Shown: positions 6,753-8,721 of the stretch, piece by piece
How positions within the stretch are numbered: the first letter of the stretch is position 1
Layout of the letters: each line of letters starts with the position of its first letter
Source: Chlamydiia bacterium
GTDB taxonomy: Bacteria; Chlamydiota; Chlamydiia; Chlamydiales; FEN-1388
Assembly (NCBI GenBank): GCA_028293095.1
Contig: JAQGPK010000109.1
Span: 1 to 8,721, forward strand
Reading direction: 5' to 3'
Length of the DNA stretch: 8,721 bases
Program-made: the position numbers and the translations under genes
The notes under the pieces: model-generated
Told to the model about the DNA's origin: nothing
What the model saw: the letters and a program-made list of their open reading frames with translations, nothing else
Database searches by the model: none

Positions 6753-7228
6753 ATAAAATTCCAAAAAATGATTTGGTAAAAGAAAAAAAGAGCAATAAGC
6801 ACAACCTGTATCAAGAGAAAATCCTTTAAAAATAGAGGGCTATCTAACCAGTAAGAGACCCATGCAGGAACATCTGCTCCTTGCACAACAGGCCAAATGA
6901 ATCCTGCTACAATCAATGTAATTGGATGAAGAATAAAGAGGCAGGCATGCAACCAGTTTTCAGCACCGGGGCAGTGGTGTTTATGGACAAACTCATCCTT
7001 TGTGACCATAAGACACGAGATGATCGCAAGACCTATGTAGACTTTCATATTGAACTCTGTAAAAGGTAGCCAGAGCGCTGCCATTAAGCAAAGGAGTAAA
7101 CTCAAGGTATCTATTGGATGGCCGATTCTTTCCCATTTAGGCAGCCCTCGTTGATAATGAAAGTAGCCCTCATCAAAACTAATGGCAATGGCTTGTAAAA
7201 AAAATGGAATGCACGCATATATCCACAT
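6722..7228 (-). CDS. Small histidine-rich integral membrane protein
   Basis: I cannot name this 168-residue protein. It has four or five hydrophobic segments (about 2-17, 39-56, 61-76, 94-115, 136-158). Charged and metal-ligand-type residues cluster at the segment ends: FDEGYFHYQRG (18-28), H37, KDEFVHKHHC (77-86), E90, H94 and H101, giving many His plus Asp/Glu. Such arrangements occur in membrane-bound diiron hydroxylases and desaturases, although the classical three His-box spacing of that superfamily is not complete here. Its start is fused to the synthase stop in a TAATG overlap with a strong AAGGAGAG site, and its 3' end overlaps the methyltransferase gene, so it is almost certainly made together with both. 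The likely role is a membrane-located modification step on a lipid-like polyketide; a transporter or membrane anchor is also possible. Confidence 0.85.
   Translation of the reverse strand: MWIYACIPFFLQAIAISFDEGYFHYQRGLPKWERIGHPIDTLSLLLCLMAALWLPFTEFNMKVYIGLAIISCLMVTKDEFVHKHHCPGAENWLHACLFILHPITLIVAGFIWPVVQGADVPAWVSYWLDSPLFLKDFLLIQVVLIALFFFYQIIFWNFIWKDRPVLKM
6759..6762 (-). promoter_or_regulatory. Ribosome site deciding the methyltransferase start
   Basis: GGAA on the minus strand, within the 3' end of the membrane-protein gene, sits about 7 nt before the ATG at 6752. The in-frame TTG at 6764 lies upstream of it and has no such site, so translation probably starts at the ATG. Confidence 0.5.
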
Positions 7229-8415
7229 TATTCTCTCTCCTTGTCTACTGTTTTTTCTAAAAGAGCACCTGCAATCGTAAGCCCGGGACCAAAAGCTAAG
7301 CTGATGATCTTTGTATTCTTCGCCACCTTTTCATCTTGGCAAATAGCCTCCCAAATATGTGGAAGCGTTGCGGACGACATGTTACCATACTGCTCTAAAA
7401 TGCTCCGGCTATGCCGCAGCTGCTCTGGCTTAATCCCGAATATTTTTTGAATATACTCTAAAATTTTAGGTCCACCTGGATGAATCGCAAAGATCCCCTG
7501 CTCGATCAGCTCTGCCTCTGTAATCCTCGCCTGCTGGCATAAAATGCCTACAAATTTTTTTACATTTTTAGCGATGAGGGCGGGAATCTCTTTCGAGAGC
7601 AGGAGCTGAAATCCCCAATCTGTTAACAGCCAACTCATCGCATCGAGACACTCCGGCAAGATTTGCTCATAAACCGCTAAGATACGAAGCGAAGGCCTGA
7701 TACTTTGTTGCACCACTGAATATTTAATAAAGCCATCGGCAAAAAGACTTTGAGCCACCAGCTGATCGGAGGTATGCTGTAATGGATTAAAATGGAGTGT
7801 ACATAGCTCTGTATGGACAATATCTGATCGATTATCCTTTTCATCTTTTCGTTGTGAAAGATAGGCAGAGGCCATACGAAGAGCAGGAATGGCAGCATAA
7901 CAGCCCATATGATAGGCATGCGTCACCATCACTTCTTCACCCCAATTTTTTGTGGATACAACTCGTTGAGCACCACTTGGTGAGGCGTACCCTGTACAGC
8001 TAACATGAATCAAGTTTGAGGGCGGTACAACTTCTTTTTCATAGAGCTCATCAAAAATTTTATCCGCAATCTCTGCATGCAACTTTTGGCGTGCCTGTAG
8101 CCCAATTCCTTGCACAGATTCCGCCAAGCGATAGACCTGCATATCTTGCCAATTTTCATGCAAAAAATCAGGGGTGTGATGCCCTCTCTTTTGAATGACT
8201 CCTGGTTTACATCCGACATGAAAAAGTCTTTCTCGTAATTTTTCACAAAAAACATTTTTGTCAGCTGTACTCAACGAATCCCCTTGTAGATAGGATTCCG
8301 CTTGCGTATGCGCCTTAATAATCCACTCTAAGGTATCTTTTTGTGAAGATTCATACTGCGGACGGACATGCTGGAAATCTGAAATCACACACTCAAAAGC
8401 TCTCATACCATTCAT
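7228..8415 (-). CDS. Type III polyketide synthase (chalcone/stilbene synthase family)
   Basis: A homodimeric ketosynthase that extends an acyl-CoA starter with malonyl-CoA and cyclises the product. Its 395 residues are normal for the family. The catalytic triad is visible as Cys172 (HMGCYAAIPALRMA), His312 (FAIHPGGPKILE) and Asn345 (YGNMSSATLP). The Cys-His and His-Asn spacings (140, 33) nearly equal those of plant chalcone synthase (C164, H303, N336). VSCTGYASPSG (138-148) and FGPGLT (375-380) are further family motifs. The gatekeeper Phe215 appears kept (Phe225 in LFADG), whereas the position of Phe265 reads as Leu271, pointing away from coumaroyl-type starters. KAS III (FabH) is excluded by motif style and length. 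It is the first gene of a four-gene overlapping operon. The ATG at 8415 is used; an ATG three codons later (8406) is possible because neither has a clear ribosome site. The starter and product are not readable from the sequence; a long-chain acyl starter giving alkylresorcinol or alkylpyrone is plausible. Confidence 0.93.
   Translation of the reverse strand: MNGMRAFECVISDFQHVRPQYESSQKDTLEWIIKAHTQAESYLQGDSLSTADKNVFCEKLRERLFHVGCKPGVIQKRGHHTPDFLHENWQDMQVYRLAESVQGIGLQARQKLHAEIADKIFDELYEKEVVPPSNLIHVSCTGYASPSGAQRVVSTKNWGEEVMVTHAYHMGCYAAIPALRMASAYLSQRKDEKDNRSDIVHTELCTLHFNPLQHTSDQLVAQSLFADGFIKYSVVQQSIRPSLRILAVYEQILPECLDAMSWLLTDWGFQLLLSKEIPALIAKNVKKFVGILCQQARITEAELIEQGIFAIHPGGPKILEYIQKIFGIKPEQLRHSRSILEQYGNMSSATLPHIWEAICQDEKVAKNTKIISLAFGPGLTIAGALLEKTVDKERE
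7235..7242 (-). promoter_or_regulatory. Strong ribosome site and TAATG coupling for the membrane protein
   Basis: AAGGAGAG on the minus strand lies 6 nt before the ATG at 7228, inside the last codons of the polyketide synthase gene. The synthase TAA and the ATG share one base (TAATG), the classic arrangement for translational coupling. Confidence 0.75.
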
Positions 8416-8469
8416 TTTGTAAGATCAAGAACTCTTAGTCTACTCTCTCTCCTATTTCTAGTATTGGAA

Positions 8470-8497
8470 TTAAAATTTAACGATGGTACCCTATTAT
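8470..8497 (+). promoter_or_regulatory. Possible promoter for the flavin reductase gene
   Basis: In the 105-bp divergent gap, the plus strand has TTAAAA (8470-8475), a 16-bp spacer and TATTAT (8492-8497), a reasonable -10 box, 23 bp before the start codon. The -35 match is poor. No convincing minus-strand promoter for the synthase operon could be picked out in the same gap, though it must lie here or overlap it. Confidence 0.35.
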
Positions 8498-8503
8498 TTT
8501 ATC

Positions 8504-8509
8504 AAAGGA
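8504..8509 (+). promoter_or_regulatory. Ribosome site of the flavin reductase gene
   Basis: AAAGGA lies 11 nt before the ATG at 8521, a slightly long but usable spacing. It supports that ATG as the real start. Confidence 0.5.
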
Positions 8510-8520
8510 TCCTTCTATCT

Positions 8521-8721
8521 ATGTCAAAGCAACCAAAAATATTAGCATTTGCAGGAAGCCTGCGCAAAGACTCCGTCAATAAAAAGCTTGTGAAAATTGC
8601 AGTACAAGGTGCCCAAGAGGCAGGAGCACAGGTGACCTACATCGATCTAAACGACTATCCAATGCCACTTTATGATCAAGAAATTGAAGATAGTCAAGGA
8701 CTGCCAGAAAATGCACTCAAG
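8521..8721 (+). CDS. NADPH-dependent FMN reductase family flavoprotein, 3'-truncated by window edge
   Basis: The first 67 codons of a flavodoxin-fold protein; the rest (typically about 110-120 more residues) is beyond the window. The N-terminal beta strand KILAFAGSLRKDSVN (6-20) carries the family's FMN-phosphate-binding GS.R..S.N loop, and YPMPLYDQEIE...GLPEN (47-64) matches the following family segment. Members (SsuE/ChrR/azoreductase-like) pass electrons from NAD(P)H to FMN, quinones or other acceptors. It is transcribed away from the polyketide operon from a shared 105-bp gap, so it may be co-regulated and might reduce a quinone-type product, but this link is inference; enzymes of this family are also common as stand-alone general reductases. 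Confidence 0.9.
   Translation, partial: MSKQPKILAFAGSLRKDSVNKKLVKIAVQGAQEAGAQVTYIDLNDYPMPLYDQEIEDSQGLPENALK

Noticed and set aside
6753..6764. TTG start adding four residues to the methyltransferase
   Set aside because: There is no ribosome site before the TTG, whereas GGAA precedes the ATG at 6752 at good spacing.
7677..7919. 80-codon minus-strand open frame inside the polyketide synthase
   Set aside because: A shifted-frame shadow of the synthase gene, which shows unbroken family motifs over the same bases.
8438..8452. GAGAGAGTAGAC on the minus strand, also found at 3345-3356 on the plus strand
   Set aside because: A 12-base match between two places in 8.7 kb is expected by chance, and the sequence is a simple GA run.
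1..8721. CRISPR array, tRNA, complete rRNA or integrase/phage genes
   Set aside because: No regularly spaced repeats, cloverleaf-like segments or mobile-element proteins were recognised anywhere in the window.

Overview
The window carries eight protein-coding genes, two of them cut by the window edges, and no tRNA, complete rRNA, insertion sequence or CRISPR array that I can see. The organism is a bacterium of moderate to low GC content. A very long, AT-rich coiled-coil protein without recognisable domains, next to a photolyase, release factor 3 and a type III polyketide synthase, would fit a host-associated lineage such as an environmental (Parachlamydia-like) chlamydia. That placement is inference from gene content and protein style, not proof.

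Layout from left to right. (1) 1-1155, plus strand: the C-terminal ~384 codons of a class I-type DNA photolyase, with FAD-binding signatures and the complete electron-transfer tryptophan triad. (2) 1188-3131, minus strand: a 647-residue soluble coiled-coil protein of unknown function, facing the photolyase tail to tail across 32 bp. (3) 3132-3559: a 428-bp gap with a strongly AT-rich upstream region for the coiled-coil gene, a short stretch resembling the 3' end of 5S rRNA, a pair of ~29-bp direct repeats, and a hairpin just after the prfC stop that probably ends prfC transcription. (4) 3560-5158, minus: peptide chain release factor 3 (prfC), full length with all GTPase motifs. (5) 5247-8415, minus: a tightly packed operon read in the order type III polyketide synthase, small histidine-rich membrane protein, UbiG-like SAM methyltransferase, dienelactone-hydrolase-family protein. 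Junctions are a 1-nt TAATG overlap, a 31-nt overlap and a 15-nt gap. (6) 8521-8721, plus: the first 67 codons of an NADPH-dependent FMN reductase family flavoprotein, divergent from the operon.

The most interesting part is the four-gene operon. The synthase keeps the Cys-His-Asn catalytic triad of chalcone/alkylresorcinol synthases. The methyltransferase belongs to the family that O-methylates hydroxylated quinone rings. The membrane protein has clustered His and acidic residues at membrane edges, as seen in membrane-bound metal enzymes. Together they suggest a pathway that makes and tailors a phenolic lipid or quinone-like compound in the membrane, broadly parallel to bacterial PKS-methyltransferase-hydroxylase sets. 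The dienelactone-hydrolase homologue and the divergent flavin reductase may process or reduce the product. The family assignments are secure. The pathway and product are inference.
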